From Synechococcus sp. KORDI-49 (GTDB lineage: Bacteria > Cyanobacteriota > Cyanobacteriia > PCC-6307 > Cyanobiaceae): a stretch of DNA of 64,000 bases. How positions within the stretch are numbered: position 1 is the first letter of the stretch; each line of letters starts with the position of its first letter. This document shows positions 8,995 through 18,338 of this stretch, one piece after another. Made by a program: the position numbers and the translations under genes. Below the pieces are notes generated by a model. That model did not search any database and was not told where the DNA came from. It saw nothing but the letters and a program-made list of their open reading frames with translations. The DNA lies in assembly GCF_000737575.1 (NCBI RefSeq), contig NZ_CP006270.1:1367163-1431162 (forward strand), written 5' to 3'.

Positions 8995-9729
8995 ATGTCG
9001 TTCCCGATGCCCGTGCTGCGCACCACCCTGATGGCTGCAACCGGACTGGCTCTGGGGCTTCAGGCTTCAGCTCTTGCCGGTACCGGCGTCACCATCAGCA
9101 GTTATGGACAGCGGGCGCTGCTGATCCGAGGAGGAGGGCAGTCTGTGCTGCTGAATCCCTATCGGGCGGTTGGCTGCGCTGCGGGCCTCGGAGAACCACG
9201 GGTCAACGCCGGGGTGATTCTGGCCAGTTCCGAACTGGCTGATGAAGGGGCCCGTGGGGTTGCCAGCGGCCGGTTTCTGGTGGCGCCGGGCTCCTATCGC
9301 GTCGGCGGGCTGGTGCTGGAGGGCTTCGCCAGCCCCCACGACCGCATCGATGGTCGCCGCTTCGGCGATTCCACCATCTGGCGCTGGCAGCAGGGAGGAC
9401 TCAACTTTGCCCATCTCGGTGCCACGGCAGGTCCACTCAGCGGGGCCGACCGGGTGTTGCTGGGCCGGCCGGATGTGCTGATCATCGGCGTGGGCGGCGG
9501 CAGCAAGATCTTCAACGCTGAAGAAGCCACCGCAGTGGTGAAGCAGTTGAACCCCAAGCGCGTGATTCCGGTGCAGTACGTCAACGGCGACGCCCCTGAA
9601 GGCTGTGATCAAGGGGGTGTGCAGCCATTCCTCGATGCCATGGGCGGAACCGCAGTGCGCCGTGTCGGCCAGTCGCAGACCCTGCCGGGCAGCCTCGACG
9701 ACACCACCGTGATCACGGTGATGCAGTAG
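8995..9729 (+). CDS. secreted metallo-beta-lactamase-fold protein with degraded metal site
   Basis: A 244-residue protein with an N-terminal signal peptide (hydrophobic stretch ending ALAG near residue 29). The rest resembles the MBL fold of the UPF0173/UlaG-like group: GQRALLIRGGGQSVLLNP at the start of the fold, FAHLGA later, and PVQYVNGD near the end. Where these enzymes usually carry HxHxDH, this protein has ASSELADEGARG (residues 77-88), so the main zinc ligands are missing. It is therefore probably not a hydrolase, or uses another chemistry. A second ATG lies 12 bases downstream. Follows trpG by 13 bases. Confidence 0.65.
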   Translation: MSFPMPVLRTTLMAATGLALGLQASALAGTGVTISSYGQRALLIRGGGQSVLLNPYRAVGCAAGLGEPRVNAGVILASSELADEGARGVASGRFLVAPGSYRVGGLVLEGFASPHDRIDGRRFGDSTIWRWQQGGLNFAHLGATAGPLSGADRVLLGRPDVLIIGVGGGSKIFNAEEATAVVKQLNPKRVIPVQYVNGDAPEGCDQGGVQPFLDAMGGTAVRRVGQSQTLPGSLDDTTVITVMQ

Positions 9730-9739
9730 CTGGAGCCAC

Positions 9740-11518
9740 TCAAACCGACCAAACTGGTCCTTGAGAGATGTATCCCAACTCGGCAAATCCAACTGCATCT
9801 GCCTCTAACTCTGAATACCCATAAGCACCAGTGTTGGGATTGAAATATCCAACGAATTGAACATCCCCTTCCATCGGTGGCAGTGCCCGAAAGGCTTTAT
9901 CAGAATCTGAATACCCACCGGCCTTCATGATGTCCTTCGCCCGTTGTTTTCCACGCACGATCCGGCTCGTTCCAGTGGCATCGTGGGTCATGGAATAATA
10001 GTTTCGACCGCCATCCTTTTTGGACACATTGAAAAAAGAGCTGGGCATCGACACATAACCAGCATCTTCCTCAGAAAGCAAGGCGATCGTCTCACCCAAA
10101 CTCTTGGAATAGTGGGTGTCAAACGTGGCGATCGAATCAGCTCGCGTGACCACTTTCTGACCAGTAATCACATCAGCTCGACTGGAAAGCCTTAGGTTCT
10201 TAGTCCTGTTCTTCGACTGATCATCGCCAAGAAAGCTCAACCGGGCTCCACCGTATTCATAGGCAGATCCAATGATCTGTCCGTAAGGATCTCCGGCGCC
10301 AGTTGCGGTGATCCAGAGTTGATACCCCGTTGCGTTAGCGATGCCGCCATGGGCCCGAAATCCAACAGGCAGCTGCTGAAGATCTTCCGAGAGATGGGGG
10401 ATATCCAATGCACCAGCAATGGTGTCGGTATACTCGACAACGTTTCCACCCATGTCGTAAGCAAGCCAGGGAGATGGACTATCGGAGCCGCCAACATCCG
10501 TAACATTTGCGTTCCCATAGGTCTGACCCGCTGGCGCATACCAAGGCTGCCAGAAAACACCAAAATCATAATTGGAATAGCCCTGATTACTCTTTACAAT
10601 TGATTCAAGATCTTCAGTCTGAACTTCACCTGTATCGCTGACATTCACTCGAGCAAAAGAGCTGTCAGCAGCTTCCCCCTTTGCTAGATCCTGACTTTTA
10701 CCTTCCTGAGTAAACAGGGGAATCGGGGCCTCGTTGCTAACGGTTGGAAAATAGAAGTAGTTCGTTCCGTTTCCCGTCTCCTCGCCCGCATAATAAGCAG
10801 CCTTGATCCACTCATCCTGGGAAGGGAAAAACAGACCATCGACATTCTGACGGGCCAGAAATGCATAATTCGAATCACTCAAATCATAAGAACCAGTATC
10901 AATCGTCTCGGAAAACTTATAATAACGATCTGTCACGTCAACATCAAATCCGAGAGGACTCTTTCGCTTGGACTGCTTATGCCCTACCGCTTCTCCATTA
11001 ACAAGAGAATTGATAAAATACGCGAATTGAAATCCGTTGATCATCATCACCGGCTTATCCGCCCACACCGGATCAGCCACGGCATAATGCTGGCCATCAT
11101 CAGCGTGATCTACATATAAAATCTGGCCCTGAAAGTGGTTCACCAAGGGGTTATTTTTTTCATTCCAAAGCTTAACCTTGGTCCACGGCTGCTTTGGATT
11201 CTCACCCTTAGAATCGACAGCATTGAGAAACGCGCAATACTGAGCTGCAGTAATTTCAAACTGACCAATATCATACTCATAGGGAACACCTCCAACGACC
11301 TGGTAGTTGAAGAGAAGCTCCGACGTTGTATCTATAGCAATGGGTGCCACTGCTGGTGGATTCACGGGATGGGCCGGAATGGTCTGCTCAGACGGAGGTA
11401 TGAAACCGCGAATCGCAACCCCTTCATTACCCGCTTGATCAACGCTCGCAAAACTAAGCTTGATGTCGTAGTTCTTTTTTCCCTGACCCCTCAAGCGTCG
11501 CTTTGTCTGGTTGCTCAT
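9740..11518 (-). CDS. formylglycine-generating-enzyme-like (SUMF1/FGE fold) protein lacking catalytic cysteines
   Basis: A 592-residue protein with FGE-sulfatase-like signatures: YDIGQFEITAAQYCAFLNAV (entry motif, residues about 80-100), FPSQDEWIKAAYYAG, DMGGNVVEYTDT (equivalent of GNVWEWT) and GGARLSF followed by LRLSSRAD. Only one cysteine (in QYCAF) is visible, so the two active-site cysteines of true FGE are absent; a binding or structural role is more likely than sulfatase activation. No signal peptide is seen, and about 140 residues follow the core. The gene is much AT-richer than its neighbours (20 of 60 bases are G/C at 10861-10920, against 36 of 60 at 9361-9420), suggesting transfer. 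It ends 10 bases from the convergent MBL gene. Confidence 0.7.
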   Translation of the reverse strand: MSNQTKRRLRGQGKKNYDIKLSFASVDQAGNEGVAIRGFIPPSEQTIPAHPVNPPAVAPIAIDTTSELLFNYQVVGGVPYEYDIGQFEITAAQYCAFLNAVDSKGENPKQPWTKVKLWNEKNNPLVNHFQGQILYVDHADDGQHYAVADPVWADKPVMMINGFQFAYFINSLVNGEAVGHKQSKRKSPLGFDVDVTDRYYKFSETIDTGSYDLSDSNYAFLARQNVDGLFFPSQDEWIKAAYYAGEETGNGTNYFYFPTVSNEAPIPLFTQEGKSQDLAKGEAADSSFARVNVSDTGEVQTEDLESIVKSNQGYSNYDFGVFWQPWYAPAGQTYGNANVTDVGGSDSPSPWLAYDMGGNVVEYTDTIAGALDIPHLSEDLQQLPVGFRAHGGIANATGYQLWITATGAGDPYGQIIGSAYEYGGARLSFLGDDQSKNRTKNLRLSSRADVITGQKVVTRADSIATFDTHYSKSLGETIALLSEEDAGYVSMPSSFFNVSKKDGGRNYYSMTHDATGTSRIVRGKQRAKDIMKAGGYSDSDKAFRALPPMEGDVQFVGYFNPNTGAYGYSELEADAVGFAELGYISQGPVWSV

Positions 11519-11648
11519 GAAATCATTTCAATTTCTTCAAACTAAAAGCACCCAACAAGAACGTCATGGAAGTGCAGAATTGATTCACATCGGCAATCAG
11601 AAAATCAACCAAAAGCTTCGGTGAGGCAGCTGATTGTGCTGAAGGCAA
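11519..11648. other. AT-rich intergenic region upstream of the FGE-like gene
   Basis: About 130 bases between the FGE-like gene start and the end of the asparaginase gene. The part at 11521-11580 has only 21 of 60 G/C. It probably holds the promoter of the FGE-like gene, but no convincing -10/-35 pair or terminator could be picked by eye. Confidence 0.4.
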
Positions 11649-12641
11649 TCAGTTCACTGGTTCGAGCTTGAGCAACCGTGCCGATAGCGCTGCGCGATCG
11701 AAACCCGCGACAACACACAACAACACCAGCACCCGTGCTTTCTGGGGATTGAGGTGGCCTGCCGCCAGCAGCCCCAGCCGTTCATCCTCAGGGCACCCAT
11801 GCACGGGCCCTGATCCACAGCGGTTGGCACGCAGCATCAGCGGCCGCTTCCCTTGCCAAGCCTGAAGCGCCGAACGCTCAGCGGCGGACAACTGGCCGGC
11901 ACCCGTACCGGTGAACACCAGCCCCTCAACACCGGCCTCGAGCAATGCCGTCAGCACACGAGCATCGGGCTCCACACACCCGTAAAAGATGGCCACCTGC
12001 GGCCATTGCTCCGGTAAAGCGAGCTCTGCAAAGGGCACTTGCCGTGATCCGCTCGCCGTTGACAGATGCACGCCAACATCATCCACCCAGCCCAGCGGTC
12101 CGCTGCCTGGACTGGCAAAGGCTCCCACCCCCTGGGTGGCCACCTTGGTGACCCGCTGGGCGCCATGGATCTGGCCATCCATCACCACCAGCACGCCGTG
12201 GCCATGGGCTTCGGGGCTCAACGCCACCTGCACGCCTTGAAACAGGTTGAGCGGCCCATCGGCACTGAGGGCCGTGGCCGGACGCATCGCTCCCACCAGG
12301 ACGACGGGTCGAGGGTCATCGATCAGCAGTTGAAGCAGCCAGGCCGTCTCTTCCAACGTGTTGGTGCCATGGGTGATCACCACTCCGGCCAGCTCTGGAT
12401 CTGCCGCAAAGGCATCACGAATGCGCCCCACCAACGCGCGCCAATGGTCAAACAACAGGTCAGCGCTGTCGACATTGGCGATCTGCACCACCGTGATATC
12501 CGCAAACCCCTGCAACTGCGGAAGCGCCGCCAGCAGGTCGTCTCCGGCCATGACACCGGCGGTGTAGGCATTGAGCTGGGTCGCCTCGGCAGCACGCCCG
12601 GCAATGGTTCCACCGGTGGCCAGCAGCAGCAGACGCGTCAC
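11649..12641 (-). CDS. ansA: L-asparaginase
   Basis: Hydrolyses asparagine to aspartate and ammonia. The 330-residue protein has both asparaginase signatures: LLATGGTIAG at the N-terminus (nucleophile Thr) and VVITHGTNTLEETAWLL near residue 90 (second Thr, with Asp expected nearby). It starts directly with the TGGTIAG strand and has no signal peptide, suggesting a cytosolic enzyme. The ATG overlaps the stop of the upstream aminotransferase gene by 4 bases, so it is the last gene of an argS-hisC-asparaginase unit. Type I versus type II is not resolved. Confidence 0.9.
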   Translation of the reverse strand: MTRLLLLATGGTIAGRAAEATQLNAYTAGVMAGDDLLAALPQLQGFADITVVQIANVDSADLLFDHWRALVGRIRDAFAADPELAGVVITHGTNTLEETAWLLQLLIDDPRPVVLVGAMRPATALSADGPLNLFQGVQVALSPEAHGHGVLVVMDGQIHGAQRVTKVATQGVGAFASPGSGPLGWVDDVGVHLSTASGSRQVPFAELALPEQWPQVAIFYGCVEPDARVLTALLEAGVEGLVFTGTGAGQLSAAERSALQAWQGKRPLMLRANRCGSGPVHGCPEDERLGLLAAGHLNPQKARVLVLLCVVAGFDRAALSARLLKLEPVN

Positions 12642-13756
12642 GGGTCGATGGCGAGGAAAGCCTCCAGGAAACGCTGCATCTGACTGCTTGTGCCGAGGCT
12701 GACGCGCAGGGAGCCATCGATCAGCGGTTTGCCAGCCATCGAACGCACCAGGATTCCGGCTGCGCGCAGATCCGCCTCCACCTCGAGGGGAGGACGCTTC
12801 GGCCAGATCAGCAGATAGTTTCCGCCGTCGCAGTGATGACGGAGTCCTGCAGCCTTCAGACCCTCCAGGGTCAAGGCGCGGGCGCGCAGCACCTCGGCGA
12901 CGTAGGCATCCACGTAGGACTGATCCGCCAGCGCCGCGAATGCCGCAGCCACAGCCACGCTGTTGACGTCGTACGGACCCGTGACGCGGCTCACCCGATC
13001 GACGACATCGGCATGACCAATGGCAAAGCCGATGCGCAGACCCGCCAGCCCGGCGGTTTTGGCCAGTGAGCGCAACACCAGCACATTCGGCGTGGCCGAG
13101 AAATCAGCGCACGGCAGCACACTGTCGCCGGTGAACGCCTCATACAACTCGTCCACCACCACCAGCGTGGTGGGGGCTGCGGTCGCCAGTTCAAGAATCC
13201 GCTGCGGCTCCAGACGTGTTCCCGTGGGGTTGTTGGGGTTGCAGATCAGCAGCAGCCGCGGCGATCGTGCCTCGAGAGCCTCACGAATCATCTCCAGAGG
13301 AAAGGAGAACCCCGCACCGTCGTAGGGAATCGCCTCGATCTCCATCCCCTGCATGCGCGCACAGGGGCTGTAGTAGCCGAAGGTGGGAGCCGTGGTCAGC
13401 AGACGGTCTCCGGCATCGCCATAGGCCTGAAACACCGCATGAATCGCGGCATCAACGCCGTTGAACACGCCGACTTGATGCGGCTGCAGTCCGGCACGGC
13501 AACCGGTCTCCAGCAGGTTGCGGACCACCGCCTCCTGCAGCCCGTCGTACTCGGGATAAACAGCGATCTCCTCGCTGCTGAAACTCCGCAGCACCTGGGC
13601 CACCAGCGGGCTGGGACCGATGGTGTTCTCGTTGAAATCCAGTCGCAGGAGATCACGACGTCCTTCCAGAGGTGCGCTGTAGCCCTTCAGGTTTTCAACG
13701 GCAGGACGGGCCGCAGGGGCACCGGCCGGCGTGAAGCGGCGCTCGGCTTGACTCAC
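12638..13756 (-). CDS. hisC: histidinol-phosphate aminotransferase-like PLP enzyme
   Basis: Fold-type I, class-II aminotransferase of 372 residues. Visible are [14 protein letters not shown] at the N-terminus, [31 protein letters not shown] and the PLP-lysine region [20 protein letters not shown]. These match HisC, which transaminates imidazole-acetol phosphate. It sits between argS and an asparaginase with 4-base overlaps on both sides. The window also contains a second HisC/CobD-like gene near 34 kb, so another amino-acid specificity remains possible. Confidence 0.85.
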   Translation of the reverse strand: MSQAERRFTPAGAPAARPAVENLKGYSAPLEGRRDLLRLDFNENTIGPSPLVAQVLRSFSSEEIAVYPEYDGLQEAVVRNLLETGCRAGLQPHQVGVFNGVDAAIHAVFQAYGDAGDRLLTTAPTFGYYSPCARMQGMEIEAIPYDGAGFSFPLEMIREALEARSPRLLLICNPNNPTGTRLEPQRILELATAAPTTLVVVDELYEAFTGDSVLPCADFSATPNVLVLRSLAKTAGLAGLRIGFAIGHADVVDRVSRVTGPYDVNSVAVAAAFAALADQSYVDAYVAEVLRARALTLEGLKAAGLRHHCDGGNYLLIWPKRPPLEVEADLRAAGILVRSMAGKPLIDGSLRVSLGTSSQMQRFLEAFLAIDP

Positions 13757-15525
13757 ATGCGATCCAGGGTGGCGATGCCCAGCAGTCCGAGCCCCAGTCT
13801 GAGGGTGTCAGCGGTCAGGCGGCAGAGGGCCAGCCGAGACGGCAGTGCCTCGGTTGGCGCCTTCAGCACAGACACCTGGTCGTAGAAGCGGTTAAACACC
13901 TGGCTGAGCTCGAACAGATAGCTGCACAGACGATTGGGCAGTAACTCCTCCTCCACCTCCGCGATCACCGCATCGAACTTCAGCAGCTCCCGCACCAGGG
14001 CCCATTCCTGGGGCTCGGTGAACGCCAGCTGAGCCGTGGACGCCTCCAGGTCGCCCCCCTTGCGGGCAATGCCGGCGATGCGCACCACGGCATACAGCAG
14101 ATACGGCGCCGTGTTGCCCTGCAGCGCCAGCATCCGGTCGAAGGAGAACTGGTAATTGGTGATCCGGTTCTGGCTGAGGTCGGCGTACTTCACAGCCGCC
14201 AAACCAACAGTTCCCGCCACATGCTGGATGAACTCCTCCGACTCGCTGCGCTCCTCCTGCTTCAGACGCGAGCGCAGGTCGGCCTCAGCCCTCTCCACCG
14301 CTTCATCGAGAAGATCTCGCAGGCGCACCGTGTCGCCGGATCGGGTCTTGAGCTTCTTGCCGTCCTCCCCCTGAACCAAACCGAAGGGAACGTGCTCAAG
14401 GCGAGCTCCATCGGGGATCCAACCGGCCCGCTCGGCCACCTGGAACACCCCCGCGAAATGGTTCGCCTGGCCGGCATCGGTCACGTAGATGACGCGGCGG
14501 GCGCCATCCCCCTCAGGGCCATCACCGAATCGATAGCGGATCGCCGCCAGATCGGTGGTGGCGTAATTGAAGCCGCCATCGCTCTTGCGCACGATCACCG
14601 GCAGGGGTTGGCCGTCCTTGCCCTGCACTCCTTCGAGGAACACGCACTGGGCACCGTCATCGGTGACCAGCAACTCAGCGTCCTTCAAGCCATCCACCAC
14701 CGCCGGCAGGAACGGGTTGTAGAACGACTCACCGCGCTCGCTCAGGCGGATATCGAGGCGGTCGTAGATCTTTTGGAATTCACGGCGCGACTGATCGCAG
14801 AGCAGTCCCCAGGCCTTCAGCGAAACGGGGTCGCCCCCCTGCAGCTTCACCACCTCGTCCCGGGATGTGGTCTGGAAGGCTTCGTCCTCATCGAACCGCT
14901 TCTTGGCCTCGCGGTAGAACGCCACCAGATCGCCGAGATCCACGGCGTCCGCTGTCTCCAGCGCTTCGGGAGCCACCTGCTTGAGGTGGGTGATCAGCAT
15001 CCCGAACTGGGTGCCCCAGTCGCCCACATGATTGAGGCGCAGCACCGGATGGCCGCGGAACTCCAGCACCCGCGCCAACGAGTCGCCGATGATCGTGGAG
15101 CGCAGGTGCCCCACATGCATCTCCTTGGCGATGTTGGGGCTGGAGAAGTCCACCACCACCGGTGAGGTGTTCTCCGCCGCCGGCACCCCGAGGCGTGCGT
15201 CCCCGAGCCGGGCAGCCACCTCAGCCGCCAGCCGCTCCGGGCGAAGGGTGAGGTTGATGAAACCAGGTCCGGCGATCTGAGGCTCCAGGCAGAGATCGGT
15301 GAAGTCGGGGTCGGCCTGTAGCTGCTCCAGGATCGCTGAGGCGATCTGCCGCGGCGCCTGTTTCAGCGGCTTGGCCAGCGGCAGGGCACCGTTGGCCTGG
15401 AAATCACCGAATTCCGGCTTGCTGGCAGGCGCCAGCTGCGGATCTAATGGCCCATCGGCTTCGGGGAAGGCCCGTGCCATCGCCGCCCGCAGCTGGGCGT
15501 CCAGGGTGTGGGACAGGCTGAGCAT
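13753..15525 (-). CDS. argS: arginyl-tRNA synthetase
   Basis: Class I aminoacyl-tRNA synthetase of 590 residues charging tRNA-Arg. The N-terminal tRNA-recognition domain is followed by [16 protein letters not shown] (HIGH-type motif as HVGH), the catalytic Rossmann core, and the C-terminal helical anticodon-binding DALR domain ending [16 protein letters not shown]. In ArgS the KMSKS motif is often degenerate; here [14 protein letters not shown] occupies the place. Length fits. First gene of a tightly overlapping unit with hisC and the asparaginase gene; ATG start. Confidence 0.96.
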   Translation of the reverse strand: MLSLSHTLDAQLRAAMARAFPEADGPLDPQLAPASKPEFGDFQANGALPLAKPLKQAPRQIASAILEQLQADPDFTDLCLEPQIAGPGFINLTLRPERLAAEVAARLGDARLGVPAAENTSPVVVDFSSPNIAKEMHVGHLRSTIIGDSLARVLEFRGHPVLRLNHVGDWGTQFGMLITHLKQVAPEALETADAVDLGDLVAFYREAKKRFDEDEAFQTTSRDEVVKLQGGDPVSLKAWGLLCDQSRREFQKIYDRLDIRLSERGESFYNPFLPAVVDGLKDAELLVTDDGAQCVFLEGVQGKDGQPLPVIVRKSDGGFNYATTDLAAIRYRFGDGPEGDGARRVIYVTDAGQANHFAGVFQVAERAGWIPDGARLEHVPFGLVQGEDGKKLKTRSGDTVRLRDLLDEAVERAEADLRSRLKQEERSESEEFIQHVAGTVGLAAVKYADLSQNRITNYQFSFDRMLALQGNTAPYLLYAVVRIAGIARKGGDLEASTAQLAFTEPQEWALVRELLKFDAVIAEVEEELLPNRLCSYLFELSQVFNRFYDQVSVLKAPTEALPSRLALCRLTADTLRLGLGLLGIATLDRM

Positions 15526-15559
15526 CCGCGCCGGAACATCCGGCTCCGATCATCCCTCT

Positions 15560-16399
15560 TCAGGTGAAGCGCATGCTCAGATCGAGCCAGCGGCTGCGGG
15601 TGACCGGTGCACTGGTGGAAATCAGATCGATGCCACTGGCCGCATAGGCCTTCAGATCTTCGGGTTGAACGCCAGAGGCCTCCAGCACCACGCCATTCGT
15701 CCTGAGCTCTCGCAGACGAGGCACCAGAACGATGAGCTGCTCTGGGGTGAACTCGTCCAGCAGCACCCCATCGGCTCCGGCCTGCACCGCTTCGCAGGCC
15801 TGGTGGTCGGTTTCCGCCTCCACGATCACCCGTGTCGGCCAGGGGGCCTGACGCCGCACCGCCGCGATCGCCGCCGTGATGCCCCCCGCCCAGGCGATGT
15901 GGTTCTCCTTGAGCATGGCCGCGTCATCCAGCCCCATGCGGTGGTTGATGCCGCCGCCGCAGCGGACGGCGTATTTCTCCAGCAACCGCAGCCCTGGTGT
16001 CGTCTTGCGGGTATCGGCCAGCCGCACACCCGAGCCCTGGAGCTGGGCCACCAGCTCGGCGGTGGCCGTGGCGATCCCGGACAGACGCATGGCCAGGTTC
16101 AAGGCCGTGCGCTCGCCAGCCACCAGAGCTTCGGCGGCTCCCTCCAGCTCCAGCAGGCGGGCATCCGATGCGACGGCAGCTCCCTCCTCCACCAGCAGTC
16201 GGACACGCACCCCGGGGTCCAGACGCTGGAACAGCCGCTCCACCAGAGGGCCTCCACAGAAACGGCCGGGCTGCTTGGCGATCCAGTGCGCCGCTCCCGT
16301 CCGGCCACGGAGAGCGGTCGCCGTGAGATCACCGCGACCGATGTCCTCCTCCAGCCACTGATCGAGGGCACGGATGAGTGCCGGAGCCTGCCAGTCCAC
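15560..16399 (-). CDS. nadC: nicotinate-nucleotide pyrophosphorylase (quinolinate phosphoribosyltransferase)
   Basis: Converts quinolinate and PRPP to nicotinate mononucleotide in NAD synthesis. The 279-residue frame carries the family core LADTRKTTPGLRLLEKYAVRCGGGINHRMGL, AMLKENHI, IVEAETDHQACEA and the C-terminal LEASGV and SGIDLIS. The GTG giving MDWQAPALIRALDQWL is chosen as start: a GGAG lies upstream and it clears the mnmE stop by 25 bases, whereas a longer open frame would run deep into mnmE. Lies downstream of mnmE on the same strand. Confidence 0.93.
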   Translation of the reverse strand: MDWQAPALIRALDQWLEEDIGRGDLTATALRGRTGAAHWIAKQPGRFCGGPLVERLFQRLDPGVRVRLLVEEGAAVASDARLLELEGAAEALVAGERTALNLAMRLSGIATATAELVAQLQGSGVRLADTRKTTPGLRLLEKYAVRCGGGINHRMGLDDAAMLKENHIAWAGGITAAIAAVRRQAPWPTRVIVEAETDHQACEAVQAGADGVLLDEFTPEQLIVLVPRLRELRTNGVVLEASGVQPEDLKAYAASGIDLISTSAPVTRSRWLDLSMRFT

Positions 16400-16424
16400 A
16401 CCGCGATCAGGAGCTCCGGCGAGC

Positions 16425-17795
16425 CTATTTGCCGATGCAGAACCGCGAGAACACGCGGTCCAGCACCGCCTCCGTGAGCTCCTCACCGGTGATCTCCCCC
16501 AGGGCCCGGATGGCGTCCCGAAGATCGATCGTCCAGAAATCCCAGGGCAGCTGCTGCTCCGCCACCTCACGGCTGCGGGCCAGAGCCGCGGCAGCCGCAG
16601 CGGCCAGATCCCGCTGACGCTCATTGAGAGCCAGCAACATGCCACCGGTGTCGGCAGCACCGCAGGCCCCCAGCAAGGCCTGGATCAGCTGCTCCTCCCC
16701 ATCGCCATGCAGCGCCGAGACGCTCACCTCCGCAGGCTCCTGACAGGGCCCTTGCTGCAGATCGGCCTTGTTGGCCACGATCAGGCGCGGCACTCCAACG
16801 GGAATCCTGGCCAGCAGAGCGGCATCAGCGGGGGTCCAGCCGATCGAACCGTCGATGATCAGCAGCACCAGGTCCGCCGTGGCGAGGGCCTGTTCACTGC
16901 GGGCGATGCCCATCTGTTCGACCACATCCTGCGTGGCACGAATGCCGGCGGTGTCGAGCAGGGTGATCGGCACACCGTCCAGAACGATCTCGCTCTCCAG
17001 CAGGTCGCGTGTGGTGCCGGGCAGTTCCGTCACAATGGCGCGCTCCCGCCGGCTGAGCCGGTTCAGCAGGGAGCTCTTGCCGACATTGGGGCGACCCACC
17101 AGGGCCACCCGCAGGCCGCTCCGCACGGAGTCGCTCCGCTCCCCGTCCGCCACCAGGGCGAGGAGCTCCTGGCGCACCGTCTGCAGCTCCAGCAGCAGGG
17201 CCTCACCATCCAGCGGCGGCAGGTCCTCCTCGAAATCCACCCGTGCCTCCAGCTCCGTGAGCTGGTCCAGCAACCGCTCCCGGAGTGCCGTGATCCGCTG
17301 CTGAATGCCTCCATCCAGCCCGGCCATGGCCAGATCCGCAGCCCGACGGCTGCGGGCCGCCACCAGTTCACTGATCGCTTCAGCCTGGGTGAGATCGAGG
17401 CGGCCATTCAGAACCGCCCGCTGGCTGAATTCACCCGGCAACGCCCGACGCACTCCGGGCTGGGCCAGCACACGCTCCAGCACCTGCTGCACGGCGATGA
17501 CGCCGCCGTGGCAGTGAATCTCCACCACGTCTTCGCCGGTGAAGCTGCGGGGGCCACGCATCAGCAGCAGCAGCACCTCGTCGAGGCGCCTGGATCGGCC
17601 TGCATCCAGCACGTGGCCGTACAGGATCCGGTGGCTGTTCCAGTCCTGCCGGCCGGGACAGACCACCACGGCCCGTCCGATCGCCTCAGCGTCAGGCCCG
17701 GAGAGGCGGATCACGGCGATTCCCCCCTGCCCCGGAGCCACCGCTGTGGCCACGGCAGCGATGGTGTCGGTCGGGTTCAGAGAGATCGGCTGCAA
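16425..17795 (-). CDS. mnmE: tRNA modification GTPase MnmE
   Basis: With MnmG it installs the cmnm5 group on U34 of several tRNAs. The 456-residue protein has an N-terminal formyl-THF-binding domain (DTIAAVATAVAPGQGGIAVIRLSGPDA), a helical middle, and an inserted G domain with GRPNVGKSSLLN (G1), TTRD (G2), DTAG (G3) and NKAD (G4), and it ends in CIGK, the family's C-terminal Cys-containing motif. Full length. Divergent from the DUF2062 gene. Confidence 0.96.
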   Translation of the reverse strand: MQPISLNPTDTIAAVATAVAPGQGGIAVIRLSGPDAEAIGRAVVVCPGRQDWNSHRILYGHVLDAGRSRRLDEVLLLLMRGPRSFTGEDVVEIHCHGGVIAVQQVLERVLAQPGVRRALPGEFSQRAVLNGRLDLTQAEAISELVAARSRRAADLAMAGLDGGIQQRITALRERLLDQLTELEARVDFEEDLPPLDGEALLLELQTVRQELLALVADGERSDSVRSGLRVALVGRPNVGKSSLLNRLSRRERAIVTELPGTTRDLLESEIVLDGVPITLLDTAGIRATQDVVEQMGIARSEQALATADLVLLIIDGSIGWTPADAALLARIPVGVPRLIVANKADLQQGPCQEPAEVSVSALHGDGEEQLIQALLGACGAADTGGMLLALNERQRDLAAAAAAALARSREVAEQQLPWDFWTIDLRDAIRALGEITGEELTEAVLDRVFSRFCIGK

Positions 17796-17848
17796 CGGGG
17801 AATCCCATTCCTAGGATCCACCCCATCCGCGGCGACACCCCCGATTCC

Positions 17849-18316
17849 ATGCTCCAGGGCACCGGCGAGCGACTGCAGCGGGGCCTCCAGTGGATCTGGG
17901 CACAGGAGGGCAGTCCTGCCTGCCGTGCCCGGGGGCTGGCCGCGGGGGTGTTCTGCGGTTGCTTCCCCTTCTTCGGGCTGCAGATGATCCTCAGCGTTGG
18001 GGTGGCCGCCATGATTCGCGGCAATCCACTGCTGGCCGCGGCCGGCACGCTGGTGAGCAACCCCCTCACCTACGTTCCGCTCTACTGGTTCAACTATCTG
18101 GTGGGCCGCCGGGTGCTTGGACCCGGCTCGGCGGACACCGAATGGGACGACATCACCCGCAGCACCCTCTGGGCCCAGGGCTGGGATTTCACCAACCGCA
18201 TCCTGCTGGGATCGGTTGTGGTGGGAGCCGTTCTGGCCCTGCTTCTGGGACTGCTGGCCTACGGATTGTTCCGACGCCGTCAGGCGCTCACAGAGGCCGG
18301 TCGCTCCCTGGACTGA
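17849..18316 (+). CDS. DUF2062 membrane protein
   Basis: A 155-residue protein with an amphipathic N-terminus and three hydrophobic stretches. The signature FCGCFPFFGLQMILSVGVAA followed by RGNPLLAAAGTLVSNPLTYVPLYWF is typical of DUF2062, a family of small inner-membrane proteins with no assigned function. It is convergent with the Rel/SpoT gene (22 bases apart) and divergent from mnmE, so it is probably a single-gene transcript. Confidence 0.85.
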   Translation: MLQGTGERLQRGLQWIWAQEGSPACRARGLAAGVFCGCFPFFGLQMILSVGVAAMIRGNPLLAAAGTLVSNPLTYVPLYWFNYLVGRRVLGPGSADTEWDDITRSTLWAQGWDFTNRILLGSVVVGAVLALLLGLLAYGLFRRRQALTEAGRSLD

Positions 18317-18338
18317 CTGGTCTGACGCGGCAGGGCAG

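Noticed and set aside
15560-16660. Long nadC reading frame extending into mnmE
   Set aside because: The extra 87 residues are an antiparallel-frame shadow of mnmE; the GTG after the mnmE stop gives a normal NadC length.
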